In this document: in pieces, positions 25,267 to 33,169 of the stretch | Position numbering within the stretch: the first letter of the stretch is position 1 | Layout: each line of letters begins with the position of its first letter | Source of the DNA: Candidatus Trichofilum aggregatum | GTDB taxonomy: Bacteria > Chloroflexota > Anaerolineae > Promineifilales > Promineifilaceae | Direction of reading: 5' to 3' | Assembly (NCBI GenBank): GCA_016716885.1 | Contig: JADJUV010000103.1 | Coordinates: 1 to 49,604, forward strand | DNA length: 49,604 bases | The notes under the pieces: model-generated | Databases searched by the model: none | Told to the model about the DNA's origin: nothing | What the model saw: only the letters and a program-made list of their open reading frames with translations | Made by a program: the position numbers and the translations under genes

Positions 25267-25928
25267 CAGGCATCGCGGAAGCTTTGGTAAATCTGGTTTA
25301 ACTCCTCAGCGGCCTCAATAAGATCATCCAAGGGATTTTCTTCGCCGGTGAAGTAACGATAATCACCGGGTAACAAATCCAGCGTATTCAGTAGTTCGTC
25401 ATATTTCTCTTTGAGCGAACGGTCCTTCACGGCAAACGCTTCCCCTACTTGTTCGCGGGTTATCTCCATCAGGTTGACTTTACATACGGCATAAGTCAAC
25501 GCGGCCGCCCAAATTTCTGGCTTAGGAATACGCAGCGGTTGCCGCCCAATGGCAATACGATACTCCAACCACATTTGAATCGCTTTACCCACCAGCGGCA
25601 AAGATAAATCCAGGCCCTGCATCCCGGCAATCATCTTCTCTTCGACTTCATCAAGGGCCGTGGAGAAGAGCCGCTCATAGCGGGAAGCCAGCTTCTCATC
25701 TTTTTCGGCATGAATGTAATCACCCAGGGCACGAATGGCCTCATGATATTTGCCGCCACGGGCATAAGCGCGGGCCAGGTTTAGATGATATTCGGGGTTA
25801 TTGGTATCGTTCGCGGCCGCGTCCTTAAACGCTTCAACCGCTTCATCCAGTTTCCACTGGCGATAATAATCTAAACCCTGGGCATTGCTCGCGGCCGCCT
25901 TTGTTTCGTTGCGGGTTGTTTTTGCCAT
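25266..25928 (-). CDS. TPR protein with cyclin-like C-terminal region
   Basis: A 220-residue cytoplasmic protein. Residues 18-85 form about two tetratricopeptide repeats (YYRQWKLDEAVEAFKDA, EYHLNLARAYARGGKYHEAI). Residues 120-190 (EIWAAALTYAVCKVNLMEIT, then REQVGEAFAVKDRSLKEKYDEL) resemble the helical repeat of TFIIB/cyclin-type domains that recognise a helix-turn-helix-like partner. Function unknown; coupled with nth by a TGATG junction. AGGAG lies before the ATG. Four sites of the iterated octamer type give AAA stretches. Confidence 0.75.
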   Translation of the reverse strand: MAKTTRNETKAAASNAQGLDYYRQWKLDEAVEAFKDAAANDTNNPEYHLNLARAYARGGKYHEAIRALGDYIHAEKDEKLASRYERLFSTALDEVEEKMIAGMQGLDLSLPLVGKAIQMWLEYRIAIGRQPLRIPKPEIWAAALTYAVCKVNLMEITREQVGEAFAVKDRSLKEKYDELLNTLDLLPGDYRYFTGEENPLDDLIEAAEELNQIYQSFRDA

Positions 25929-25951
25929 AGCCTGCTCTCCTGCGTTATCCC

Positions 25952-26908
25952 TTACACAACTGGGGCATCAACCATTTCGCCGCTTACTTCTGGCGAGAAT
26001 TCATTCGCCAAAACCTGCTGAAACGCCACAATCGCTACCGCCAGCATTCCTTCATCAGGCTCACGAGTGGTCAATCGCTGTAAAGCCAGATTGGGTTTAG
26101 TGATAAGACGGATAAAGGGATTACTCTGATGTTTGGCTGTGAAGCGAATAAACTCATAACCAATCCCGGCAATAATCGGAATAAACAACACCCGTGAAAC
26201 AATGCGCAACAAAATATTTTGCGTAAAAACAGGTGGTAACAAAGTGAAGAGAATAATGGAAAGCAAAACCACCGTCAGCAAAAAGGCTGTACCGCAACGG
26301 GGATGTTCTAAGGGAAAACGGGCCACCGAAGCCGGTGTTAGTTCGGCCCCGGCTTCATAGGCATTGATCGTTTTATGCTCCGCACCATGATACCCATACA
26401 ACCGTTTCACATCGGGCATTAGCCCAATCGCCCAGATGTATCCCACCAACAAGACCAACCGGATCACCCCTTCCATCAGATTGATGACGAGGGGGGATAA
26501 TTCCCAAGATAACCACAAGGGAACACGCTGACTAAGAAACGCGGGCAAAACAAAGAATAGGCCAATGGACATTGCCAGAGACAATAACACCATGCCATAT
26601 TGTGCTGGCCCGGAGAAAATATCCCCCGTTTCATCTCGCTCTTCTTCGGGAATAGCCACCTGGGCCGAAAACATGAGGCTTTTGGTGCCTAAACCTAGCG
26701 CATCCCACAAGAGGGTAAGCCCCCGTAGAAAAGGGATACGTACAAACCAGCCGCCATAAAAATTGGCGTTCAATGGTTCGGTATGGGTAACAATCGTACC
26801 ATTTGGGTCGCGCACGGCCACCGAAAAGGCTTTGGAGCCACGCATCATGACTCCTTCGATAACGGCTTGACCGCCGTAGTTAAACTGAGTGGAAGGTGTA
26901 GCAGACAT
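25952..26908 (-). CDS. DUF1385 integral membrane protein
   Basis: A 318-residue protein with the DUF1385 signatures: NYGGQAVIEGVMMRG at the start, FVRIPFLRGLTLL, the histidine motif YGYHGAEHKTINAYE and FPLEHPRCGTAFLL, with five or so membrane segments. The role of the family is not established. The start at 26908 is preferred because the motif begins there and because a -35/-10 pair lies just upstream, making it leaderless; an in-frame extension to 26944 would run through that promoter. The C-terminal 30 residues are poorly conserved. Not in an operon: it is followed after about 20 bases by the TPR gene start, possibly co-transcribed. Confidence 0.88.
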   Translation of the reverse strand: MSATPSTQFNYGGQAVIEGVMMRGSKAFSVAVRDPNGTIVTHTEPLNANFYGGWFVRIPFLRGLTLLWDALGLGTKSLMFSAQVAIPEEERDETGDIFSGPAQYGMVLLSLAMSIGLFFVLPAFLSQRVPLWLSWELSPLVINLMEGVIRLVLLVGYIWAIGLMPDVKRLYGYHGAEHKTINAYEAGAELTPASVARFPLEHPRCGTAFLLTVVLLSIILFTLLPPVFTQNILLRIVSRVLFIPIIAGIGYEFIRFTAKHQSNPFIRLITKPNLALQRLTTREPDEGMLAVAIVAFQQVLANEFSPEVSGEMVDAPVV

Positions 26909-26944
26909 AGAGCGGATTGTACTAATCGCTCTGGAGTGCGTCAA
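26909..26944 (-). promoter_or_regulatory. Sigma70-type promoter giving a leaderless start
   Basis: Read leftwards: TTGACG (26944-26939), 17-base spacer, TACAAT (26921-26916), 7 bases, then the ATG at 26908. There is no ribosome site between. Confidence 0.65.
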
Positions 26945-27093
26945 GGTGACTCCTGGAAGGGGCCATGATTAGGGTCGCGGCCGCGTTTTGGGCATTTACC
27001 ACCGTTGTATAAACAGGCAAGATCAAATGGCGGTGTTAAACAATTTACATGAGGTCTGTAGTGCTTACGCCTTTCTACCACCCTTCAAACCGC

Positions 27094-27188
27094 TATAATT
27101 CATGGTGTCATCAAAATTCATACAAAATTTCCTCCTTTTTTCTCCTCTTCCCACAAAAAGCCCTGCAAAACGCAGGGTTTTTTGTTTT
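27094..27188 (+). ncRNA. Possible small transcript: TATAAT box to hairpin terminator
   Basis: A perfect TATAAT (27094-27099) is followed about 60 bases later by a CCCTGC/GCAGGG hairpin (27161-27177) and a run of six T. No gene lies between DUF1385 and this point on this strand, so the terminator has no client unless a short RNA of about 75 bases starts here. The -35 region is weak. Tentative. Confidence 0.3.
27155..27188 (+). terminator. Bidirectional-looking intrinsic terminator
   Basis: CCCTGC and GCAGGG around AAAAC, with AAAAA before and TTTTTT after, 30 bases before the GNAT start codon. Confidence 0.75.
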
Positions 27189-27217
27189 TCCCCTGAGAAC
27201 GGGCAAAATGGGTGGTT

Positions 27218-27658
27218 ATGGATGAGATACGGCAGGTGAAGGCAGAGGACGCGGCCGCGCTCCAGGCCACTTTTTTCCCCACCAAAACCCCCACCGAGTT
27301 CCAATATTATTGGGCTAATTGGTTAGATAAACAGGCCCGCGGCCGCATGGTCTATCTCCTGTTTTTTCGGGATGCACAATTAGTTGGGCAAGGGCAACTC
27401 CACTTTCTGCCTACAGGCCGGGCCGAGATTGCCCAGGTAGAGGTCGCGGCCGCACACCGTAACCAGGGCCTCGGCACAACCCTTCTCACCCATCTCATCC
27501 AACGGGCCAAGACCCAAGCCTGCCGCCAGGTCGAAATCTGTGTAGCCGAAAACAATCCCCGCGCCCAACTCCTTTATCAGCGGCTAGGTTTCCAGGTGGA
27601 ACGCCCCCTGCATTCCCCCCACGACGAACCCGGTCTGGTCATGCGGCTGGCTCTTTGA
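27218..27658 (+). CDS. GNAT-family N-acetyltransferase
   Basis: A 146-residue acetyl-CoA-dependent acetyltransferase. Motif A reads AAHRNQGLGTTLLTHLI (the R-x-x-G-x-G/A acetyl-CoA loop), preceded by the AEIAQVEVA strand and followed by VAENNPRAQLLYQRLGFQVE, the classic C-terminal block. The acceptor is unknown. The ATG at 27218 is used; an in-frame GTG two codons earlier is equally possible. No strong ribosome site. Three GCGGCCGC sites lie in this 440-bp gene, a high density even for this window. Confidence 0.88.
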   Translation: MDEIRQVKAEDAAALQATFFPTKTPTEFQYYWANWLDKQARGRMVYLLFFRDAQLVGQGQLHFLPTGRAEIAQVEVAAAHRNQGLGTTLLTHLIQRAKTQACRQVEICVAENNPRAQLLYQRLGFQVERPLHSPHDEPGLVMRLAL

Positions 27659-27699
27659 TAGGGAACATATCCACCACAGCTTTGACAGGTTTGAGGTGA

Positions 27700-27805
27700 G
27701 TGTAGTCGGAAAAGTGAAAGGAACTCATAGGAACTCTAGGAACTCTGGGAACTCTCGCCACTTTGCCACTTTGCCACTTTGCCACTTTGCCACCTGCCAC
27801 TCACC
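27700..27805. repeat. Tandem word repeats (GGAACTCT then GCCACTTT)
   Basis: Three GGAACTCT-type words (27720-27752) followed by four GCCACTTT units (27755-27795) directly before a methyltransferase gene. The second word also occurs at 9090-9138. Confidence 0.75.
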
Positions 27806-27830
27806 ACCTATTCCCCCCAGGAGAAACCCC

Positions 27831-28646
27831 ATGTCAGCAACCACGTTTTTTACCAATCAAACGTATCTGCAAAATCAGTATGCTACCCAGACGAACCTGC
27901 AAATCCGGGTAGAAACACACGAAAAGTATTCTTTTCCCAAGATGGACTTTGCCGCCTGGGTGCTGGATCATGTTCCCTGGCGCGGCCGCGAACGAGTCGT
28001 TGAAGTGGGTTGTGGCTCCGGTGTCTACGCTCGCCTCACCCAGGCGCGGGCCGAATATTACGTGGCGGGCGACCTCTCCTTGGGGATGCTCCAAAGTTTA
28101 CCGGCTGATATTCCCCGCCTGAACCTGGATGCCCAACAGTTACCCCTGGCGAATGAATCCGTGGATGTGATCTTAGCCAATCACATGCTATATCATGTAC
28201 CGGATCAAGATGCGGCCGCGGCCCATATTGTTCGGGTGTTACGTCCGGGCGGCTACCTGTTGGCCGCCACCAACGCCACCCACAATCGCCCAGAACTCAA
28301 CCAGCTCGTAGGTGACGTGGCGAAAGAATTGGCTATTCCTTTGAACGATGAAGCTCTGGGAGATGCGCTGCTAACGTTTACCCTGGAGAATGGTCAGGCT
28401 TTGTTAGCCCGTCATTTTTCTCAAGTAACCCGCTACGATGTGGACAGCGCGTTTATCTTTCCTACGCCCGAGCCGGTCATCGCCTATATTGGCACGACCC
28501 GGGAGAAACTTTTGGAAGCCGCCCCATCAGGCATCACCTGGGAGCAGGTCGCCGAACAGCTATATCATCGCCTGAGTGCCCACATTGCCCAAAAGGGTGA
28601 GTTTCGGGTGAATAAGAAGGCCGGGGTGTTTGTGTGCCAGAAATGA
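27831..28646 (+). CDS. Class I SAM-dependent methyltransferase
   Basis: A 271-residue protein: VVEVGCGSGVYARLT (motif I), AGDLSLGML (motif II), LPLANESVDVILANHMLYHV (motif IV region) and VLRPGGYLLAATN (motif post-I). This is the Methyltransf_11/25 type; substrate unknown. The N-terminal 50 residues (QYATQTNLQIRVETHEKYSF) are a helical cap. The start at 27831 is preceded by AGGAG 8 bases away; upstream in-frame sequence is the repeat tract. The stop overlaps the next ATG (ATGA), so it is co-translated with the nitroreductase. Confidence 0.88.
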   Translation: MSATTFFTNQTYLQNQYATQTNLQIRVETHEKYSFPKMDFAAWVLDHVPWRGRERVVEVGCGSGVYARLTQARAEYYVAGDLSLGMLQSLPADIPRLNLDAQQLPLANESVDVILANHMLYHVPDQDAAAAHIVRVLRPGGYLLAATNATHNRPELNQLVGDVAKELAIPLNDEALGDALLTFTLENGQALLARHFSQVTRYDVDSAFIFPTPEPVIAYIGTTREKLLEAAPSGITWEQVAEQLYHRLSAHIAQKGEFRVNKKAGVFVCQK

Positions 28647-29251
28647 CCAACGAATTTATCGCTTTAGCCACAACCCGTCGTTCCATTCGGCGGTATCGCT
28701 CTGAGCCGGTCGCCAAGGAAATCATCCAACAACTGCTCGCGGCCGCGACCTTTGCCCCTTCCGCCCATAACCGCCAGCCCTGGCGCTTTGTGGTTATGCC
28801 CACGCCCGCCCCCAAACAGCGGCTCGCGGCCGCGATGGGAGCCAAACTCCGCGCCGATTTACAGGCCGATGGTGTCTCACCGGAACGCATTGAACAGGAC
28901 GCTGGGCGCTCTTATCAGCGCATTACCAACGCCCCGGTTCTCATTCTTGTGTGCCTGACCATGCAGGATATGGACAGCTACCCCGATCCCCAACGCCAGC
29001 ATCACGAGTGGACGATGGCCACCCAAAGTGTCGCCATGGCCGGGCAAAATCTGCTCCTGGCGGCTCATGCTCAAGGATTGGGCAGCTGTTGGCTCTGTGC
29101 CCCCCTGTTTTGCCCTGACGTGGTGCGCCAGGCCTTAGCGCTGCCCCCCGACTGGCAACCTCAAGGGCTGATCACCCTGGGCTACCCCGCCGAGACGAAA
29201 GTGAAAGAACGCGCTCCGCTGGAAAGCCGCGTGATGTGGGTAGAAGGATAG
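28643..29251 (+). CDS. Nitroreductase-family flavoprotein
   Basis: A 202-residue FMN-dependent oxidoreductase: TRRSIRRYRSEPV at the start, AATFAPSAHNRQPWRFVV (FMN-binding), then AGQNLLLAAHAQGLGSCWL and LITLGYPAE at the end. The layout resembles the nitroreductase part of F420-related enzymes (FbiB C-terminal domain), but no ligase domain is present. The ATG overlaps the previous stop; an in-frame GTG three codons earlier is less likely. Two GCGGCCGC sites code for AAA. It could reduce nitro groups, quinones or flavins; the substrate cannot be read. Confidence 0.87.
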   Translation: MTNEFIALATTRRSIRRYRSEPVAKEIIQQLLAAATFAPSAHNRQPWRFVVMPTPAPKQRLAAAMGAKLRADLQADGVSPERIEQDAGRSYQRITNAPVLILVCLTMQDMDSYPDPQRQHHEWTMATQSVAMAGQNLLLAAHAQGLGSCWLCAPLFCPDVVRQALALPPDWQPQGLITLGYPAETKVKERAPLESRVMWVEG

Positions 29252-29304
29252 CGGTTGGCGGTTGGCCGTTAGCAAAAAGCCAGCGGCCAACGGCCAACCG
29301 CTAG
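29250..29304. terminator. Hairpin between convergent genes
   Basis: CGGTTGGCCGTT (29259-29270) pairs with AACGGCCAACCG (29289-29300); the left arm is itself a duplicated GCGGTTGG word, so alternative pairings exist. It begins in the nitroreductase stop and ends just past the thiolase stop side, serving both strands. Confidence 0.65.
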
Positions 29305-29307
29305 TTG

Positions 29308-30453
29308 CTAGCGGCCCGCTACCAACACATGGGTAGCAATGGTCGCGCCGCTACCGCCAATGTTTTGGGTCAGGGCAATGTGCACATCGTCAAGCTGTGC
29401 CTCACCCGCCTGTCCACGTAGTTGCAACGTGGCTTCCACAATCTGGTATAACCCTGTGGCTCCCACTGGATGTCCCCGGGCCTTAAGTCCGCCCATCGTG
29501 CTGATGGGCAACTTGCCTTGGGGGAAAATAGCCCCGGATTGAGCCAGTTTCACCCCTTGTCCCCGGTCGGCAAACCCACACGCTTCTAGCGATAACGCCG
29601 CCATGATGCTGAAGGCATCATGTAGCTCAAACATATCCACATCCTGTGGGCCAATGCCTGCCTGACGAAACGCTTGTTGGGCTGATTTTTCCGCGGCCGC
29701 GAGCCACAACGGGTCTTCCCGGTCATGAATCGCCAACGTGTCAGTGGCGACGGCAGACCCGGCTACGCGCACGGCCTGGGGGGCTTCACTGGCGGGCACA
29801 AGCAGAACCGCGGCCGCGCCATCACCAATGGGCGAAGCATCATACAGTTGAATAGGTGGAGCCACCGAACGACCTTTGCGGTACTCCTTCAAGCCAATCG
29901 GTTCGTGGAACAGGGCGTAGGGGTTTTTGACGCCGTTGGCATGGGCATTGATGGCAAACGGGGCGAAATCGTCGTGGCTATAGCCATACTCGTGCATGTA
30001 ACGACGCATGATCAGGGCATTGAGGGCTACAAATGTCACCCCGGATGGCGTTTCATAATCGGCATCGGCGGCCTGAGCCAGGGCGGCGGTGGTCTGGCGC
30101 GGCGAGGAGTCTAACATTTTCTCTACACCGATTACCAGGACGGCATCCATGACCCCGCTGGCGATGGCCATAATGCCCTGGCGCATGGCGGAACCGGCGG
30201 AGCCACAGGCGGCTTCAAATCGCATCGCCTCGACACCCCATAACCCCAGGGCATCTACGGCTACTGCGCCCAGGTGGAGCTGTTGGTTGAGGGTTCCGGC
30301 AGTCATGTTGCCCACAAAGACGGCATCCACGCGGCCGCGGCCGCTGTCATCCAGAGCCGCCCGACCCGCATCGGCCAATAAATCACGGACGGAAAGTTCC
30401 CAATGTTCTCGAACCGGCGTCCGTCCTACGCCGAGAATAGCGACATTGCGCAT
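29308..30453 (-). CDS. Thiolase family protein (SCP-x/acetyl-CoA acetyltransferase-like)
   Basis: A 381-residue thiolase fold: active-site Cys83 in FEAACGSAGSAM, DMFELHDAFSIMA with the HDAF motif, and STMGGLKARGHPVGATG near the end. The HDAF in place of NEAF places it in the SCP-x/acetyl-CoA C-acetyltransferase-like group used on branched or sterol-like acyl-CoA, or as an archaeal-type partner of a DUF35 protein; no DUF35 gene is beside it. The start at 30453 is set by AGGAG before the ATG; the upstream 20 codons are repeat sequence. An SCP2 gene lies 900 bases away. Confidence 0.88.
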   Translation of the reverse strand: MRNVAILGVGRTPVREHWELSVRDLLADAGRAALDDSGRGRVDAVFVGNMTAGTLNQQLHLGAVAVDALGLWGVEAMRFEAACGSAGSAMRQGIMAIASGVMDAVLVIGVEKMLDSSPRQTTAALAQAADADYETPSGVTFVALNALIMRRYMHEYGYSHDDFAPFAINAHANGVKNPYALFHEPIGLKEYRKGRSVAPPIQLYDASPIGDGAAAVLLVPASEAPQAVRVAGSAVATDTLAIHDREDPLWLAAAEKSAQQAFRQAGIGPQDVDMFELHDAFSIMAALSLEACGFADRGQGVKLAQSGAIFPQGKLPISTMGGLKARGHPVGATGLYQIVEATLQLRGQAGEAQLDDVHIALTQNIGGSGATIATHVLVAGR

Positions 30454-30474
30454 GGTTGTTGCTCCTGTGAAGAA

Positions 30475-30560
30475 AAGTTGCAGGTTGCAGGTTGCAAGTG
30501 GTGAGTTCCCCAAAGTTCCTAGAGTTCCACCAAGTTCCTCTGAGTTCCTTTCATTTTCAT
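30475..30560. repeat. Word-repeat tract (GTTGCAG and AGTTCC words)
   Basis: Three GTTGCAG heptamers (30478-30500) followed by four AGTTCC words (30507-30550). The words match those at 9030-9080 and, in complement, at 27720-27750. Confidence 0.65.
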
Positions 30561-30580
30561 CCCTCTACGGAAAGAAAGGA

Positions 30581-30970
30581 TCAAGAAAGCGTGTTTCCCT
30601 TTGTTCTCATGAATTCTTTGGCTTTAATTTCAGCTTCGGTTTGCTGGAGGGACCAGTTGACCATGACCGCCAGGTAGGCCCCTAGAAAGGCGGGGATGAA
30701 GGCGTTCAGGGAGGCGAGCAGGTTGGCATTGAGACTGGTGGTTGGGGTGAAACCGATCCAACCGGCCAGCCAATGAACCCCGAAGATGCTCCCACCCAGG
30801 AGAATGGCCCAGACCCAGGCCCGGTTGGGGTGGGCATAGGCCAGGAGAAAGGTCGCGGCCGCGATACCGACCACGGTTGTTTGCACATCTTTCTGTGTGA
30901 GGTCTAGCCAGCCCAAGACCGTTCCGGCTAGCAGCGCCACACCTAGTAAACCTTTCGTTTGATTGGACAT
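30581..30970 (-). CDS. Small polytopic membrane protein, unknown
   Basis: A 129-residue protein with four hydrophobic segments: LLGVALLAGTVLGWLDL, VVGIAAATFLLAYAH, VWAILLGGSIFGVHWLAGWI and NAFIPAFLGAYLAVMVNW, ending in a charged helix (QQTEAEIKAKEF). I recognise no family. The start at 30970 is preferred: there is AGGTAAATGTT before it and a hydrophilic in-frame extension otherwise. A GCGGCCGC site codes for AAA in the second segment, showing that the motif is tolerated in membrane helices. Confidence 0.65.
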   Translation of the reverse strand: MSNQTKGLLGVALLAGTVLGWLDLTQKDVQTTVVGIAAATFLLAYAHPNRAWVWAILLGGSIFGVHWLAGWIGFTPTTSLNANLLASLNAFIPAFLGAYLAVMVNWSLQQTEAEIKAKEFMRTKGNTLS

Positions 30971-31343
30971 AACATTTACCTGATAGTTGGTACATGAAGG
31001 TAGGTTTTCATGTTCAGGCAGAATGTAGCACGTCAAGACCGCCAGAAACTGTCACCGGGCGGTGACCGACTGCCAAAAGGTGGCGGAGTTAGGGAGTTTG
31101 CGGCCGCGGCCAATCTCCGTTCTGGGACCTAAAACGCAACAACGGGCGGTGCGCTTAGCACACCGCCCGTTGTTACAAACTGTTAGTACCTTCCAAGTCA
31201 ACTTCTTGTCCAGTCGGCAAGAAGTTTAACCGCAGATTGTGGGGATTAACGCAGATTCTTTAATCAGCGAAAATCGGCGTTAATCTGCGGATAAATTTTC
31301 TGGTTTATCCAGGTTAGGTGTAACAGCTTTGGTTATGAGCAAT
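30971..31343. other. Intergenic region with hairpins
   Basis: Contains one of the few intergenic GCGGCCGC sites (about 31100), the terminator-like hairpin at 31138-31174, and a second inverted repeat built from CCGCAGATT and AATCTGCGG (about 31229-31291). No gene. Confidence 0.55.
31138..31174. terminator. Perfect 14-base-pair hairpin
   Basis: AACAACGGGCGGTG and CACCGCCCGTTGTT around a 9-base loop. It is about 170 bases past the SCP2 stop, with no T tail on either side. Confidence 0.55.
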
Positions 31344-31670
31344 TTACATTTTGAACAGACTCTGTAATTTCATCACCGCATTCAGATCCCCTTCCACACG
31401 CACTTTGCCGCTCATGAAGGCCTGCACCGGGTTCAATTTACCCGACATCATATCCTTGTAATCATCAGCATCCATGGATACTTTGGCGGTAGGTTTTTCA
31501 TCGGCAGAAGCTAAAGCCTTCTCAGTGGTTACTTTACCATCAGCAATGTTGACCTGATAATCACCGCCGCCCTCGCCACTGAGGGAAAAGACAACGGTCG
31601 CCTTAAAATCGCCTAATTTGCTGAGGTCAACATTTTGGGGCAATTGTTTAAAAATTTGTTCGATGTCCAT
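31344..31670 (-). CDS. SCP2 sterol-binding domain protein
   Basis: A single-domain 108-residue protein: FKATVVFSLSGEGGGDYQVN, then ADGKVTTEKALASADEKPTA, and the diagnostic MDADDYKDMMSGKLNPVQAF followed by FMSGKVRVEGDLNAVMKL. SCP2 domains bind lipids, fatty acyl-CoA or sterol-like molecules. GGAG lies 11 bases before the ATG at 31670. It is alone; together with thiolase and enoyl-CoA hydratase in the window it points to lipid metabolism. Base 31345 onward is followed by a repeat-rich gap. No octamer site in the gene, which is short. Confidence 0.93.
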   Translation of the reverse strand: MDIEQIFKQLPQNVDLSKLGDFKATVVFSLSGEGGGDYQVNIADGKVTTEKALASADEKPTAKVSMDADDYKDMMSGKLNPVQAFMSGKVRVEGDLNAVMKLQSLFKM

Positions 31671-31831
31671 AATCAAAAGTCTCCTTATCGTGAGATGTGT
31701 TTGTGGGAAGGAATTAAGTTAATTTATTGGGCTTATCACCATTATCACCAGTGGTAGAAGTGGTACGCCAATAACAAACCAGAGGAAAGTATAACAAGTG
31801 CAAAAAGGGTGTCAAGCCAGTTTGTAACGAG

Positions 31832-31892
31832 AATAGCCCCCACAAGATGGCGTCAATCTTCAAGATTGACGCCATCTAGAAGGTGGGCTATT
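31832..31892. repeat. Near-perfect long palindrome
   Basis: AGATGGCGTCAATCTT (31845-31860) and AAGATTGACGCCATCT (31862-31877) flank a single C; outer arms AATAGCCC and GTGGGCTATT extend it. A strong hairpin, without T tail, at the 5' side of the SCP2 gene. Confidence 0.75.
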
Positions 31893-31919
31893 TAGCGGCA
31901 GGGCTTTTCCAAAGTCAAC

Positions 31920-32020
31920 TCGTACAGCTTTACACAAGTCCTTAGCCGATTTAGTCGGAAGATCCATCCCCTACCGCTTCCCGGGGGAAGGGGGGGGCGG
32001 GGGGGCGGCCAGAATTTAAG
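31920..32020. mobile_element. MITE-like element, copy C (right end missing)
   Basis: Starts CGTACAGCTTTACACAAGTC and continues with GATTTAGTCGGAAGATCC and the C-rich then G-rich blocks. The right terminal repeat is not present before the lipoprotein gene end. Confidence 0.55.
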
Positions 32021-32030
32021 CGGCGGTCAT

Positions 32031-32714
32031 CTATTGCGCAGGCAATTGGCCCGTGATGACGAGAATGGGGACGAAGGAATTCCACAACCACTCTGGTATT
32101 TCCGGGGGGCCACCCACGGCTCTTACCGACGTGGTTTGACCGTTGGCCTGAACATCTAAGGTGTAGGTGAAGAAATCACAACACTGTTCTTCGGCTTTGT
32201 AGGTGGGCGCGAGGGTGAAAAAGTCGTTGTCCAACAAGGTCTGGTAGATGTTATCGAGTTCTTCGGGCGAGAGTTTTCGGACTTCATTACCATTTTGCAG
32301 GACGCGGCCGCTTCTCTCAATCACCCAGTCTTCTTGCATACCAGTCATACCCCCTTCCTGGCGGAAGGTGAGGTGGAAATCAGCCGGTAGCAGGGCGCCG
32401 CTCATGTCTGGCTCAGGAACGGGTGGTGTGGTTGGTTCAGGGGGGGCTGCGGTGGTGTGGGTGGGCAGGGGGTTACTGGATGGCTCGGGGGTGTTGGTGG
32501 CCGCGGCCGCGGTGGCTATCTCCGTCGCCGTTTCATTTACCATCGTGGGCGTTTCATTCGTGGTTACATCCACAGCAACAGTCGGCGTCATAGCCAGTGG
32601 ATCGGTTGTTGGCATCGCCTCTTCAGTGGCGGCTCCTGTGGTGTTTCCTGGGGTACAAGCCGTCAGAAACCACAGGCATAACACCAGGCCAAACATCATT
32701 ATTCGTTTCATCAT
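32031..32714 (-). CDS. Exported lipoprotein with Thr/Pro-rich linker
   Basis: A 227-residue protein with a lipoprotein signal peptide: the lipobox LTAC puts the acylated cysteine at residue 20. Residues 25-105 are a low-complexity Thr/Ala/Pro-rich linker. The C-terminal domain (about 105-227) is compact, with a CC pair (EEQCCDFFTYTLDV) and WLWNSFVPILV; a similar layout appears in uncharacterised cell-surface proteins. Function unknown. GGAGG 5 bases before the first of two ATG codons sets the start. A GCGGCCGC site in the linker encodes AAAA, another G-R. Confidence 0.8.
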   Translation of the reverse strand: MMKRIMMFGLVLCLWFLTACTPGNTTGAATEEAMPTTDPLAMTPTVAVDVTTNETPTMVNETATEIATAAAATNTPEPSSNPLPTHTTAAPPEPTTPPVPEPDMSGALLPADFHLTFRQEGGMTGMQEDWVIERSGRVLQNGNEVRKLSPEELDNIYQTLLDNDFFTLAPTYKAEEQCCDFFTYTLDVQANGQTTSVRAVGGPPEIPEWLWNSFVPILVITGQLPAQ

Positions 32715-33169
32715 CTTACCTCCATGATAAAGATACCGGAGTTTGGCATTTCCTGATTTGACCTGCATTTATTCGTTTGGGGTCACTACAACAGGCAAAA
32801 TCGGGTTAGGCTAAAGCCCGGAAAGTTAGTTAGCTCCAGGGAAAACATCGTCAAAATCCACCAGAGTTCCAGCGCGTACCAGAGTGCGCCAGGTTCAGCA
32901 TAGCTTCTTTAGGTGAAATTTCTATGAGAATGACATTCTCGACTTGGGCAAAAATTAGCCCGACCTCTGGAAATCTCCCACTCTCCTAGTCTGGACAAAC
33001 CAGAATCAAAAAAGAAGGAACACAGAGGCCATAGAGAAGACACAGAGATACACAGAGTGATAAAAACGGTTTTGGCTTTTCTCTGCGAATCTCTGCGCTT
33101 CCTCTGTGAATCTCTGTGGAACCTCTTCCTTGCTAACTGGTCAAGAAGTTAACTCGCAAGGTACTACTC
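32715..33169. other. Intergenic region with complementary word repeats
   Basis: No gene. The tract 33014-33058 is rich in ACACAGAG words and 33083-33120 in CTCTGTG and CTCTGCG words; the two pair to a long imperfect hairpin. The same arrangement occurs at 38024-38126. The stretch 32770-33000 shows nothing recognisable. Confidence 0.6.

Larger units (their letters stand above)
31677..32030. other. Intergenic region with long palindrome and MITE copy C
   Basis: No gene. It contains the hairpin at 31832-31892 and the MITE-like sequence from 31920. The first 120 bases are AT-rich and may hold the SCP2 promoter, but I see no clear pair. Confidence 0.5.
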
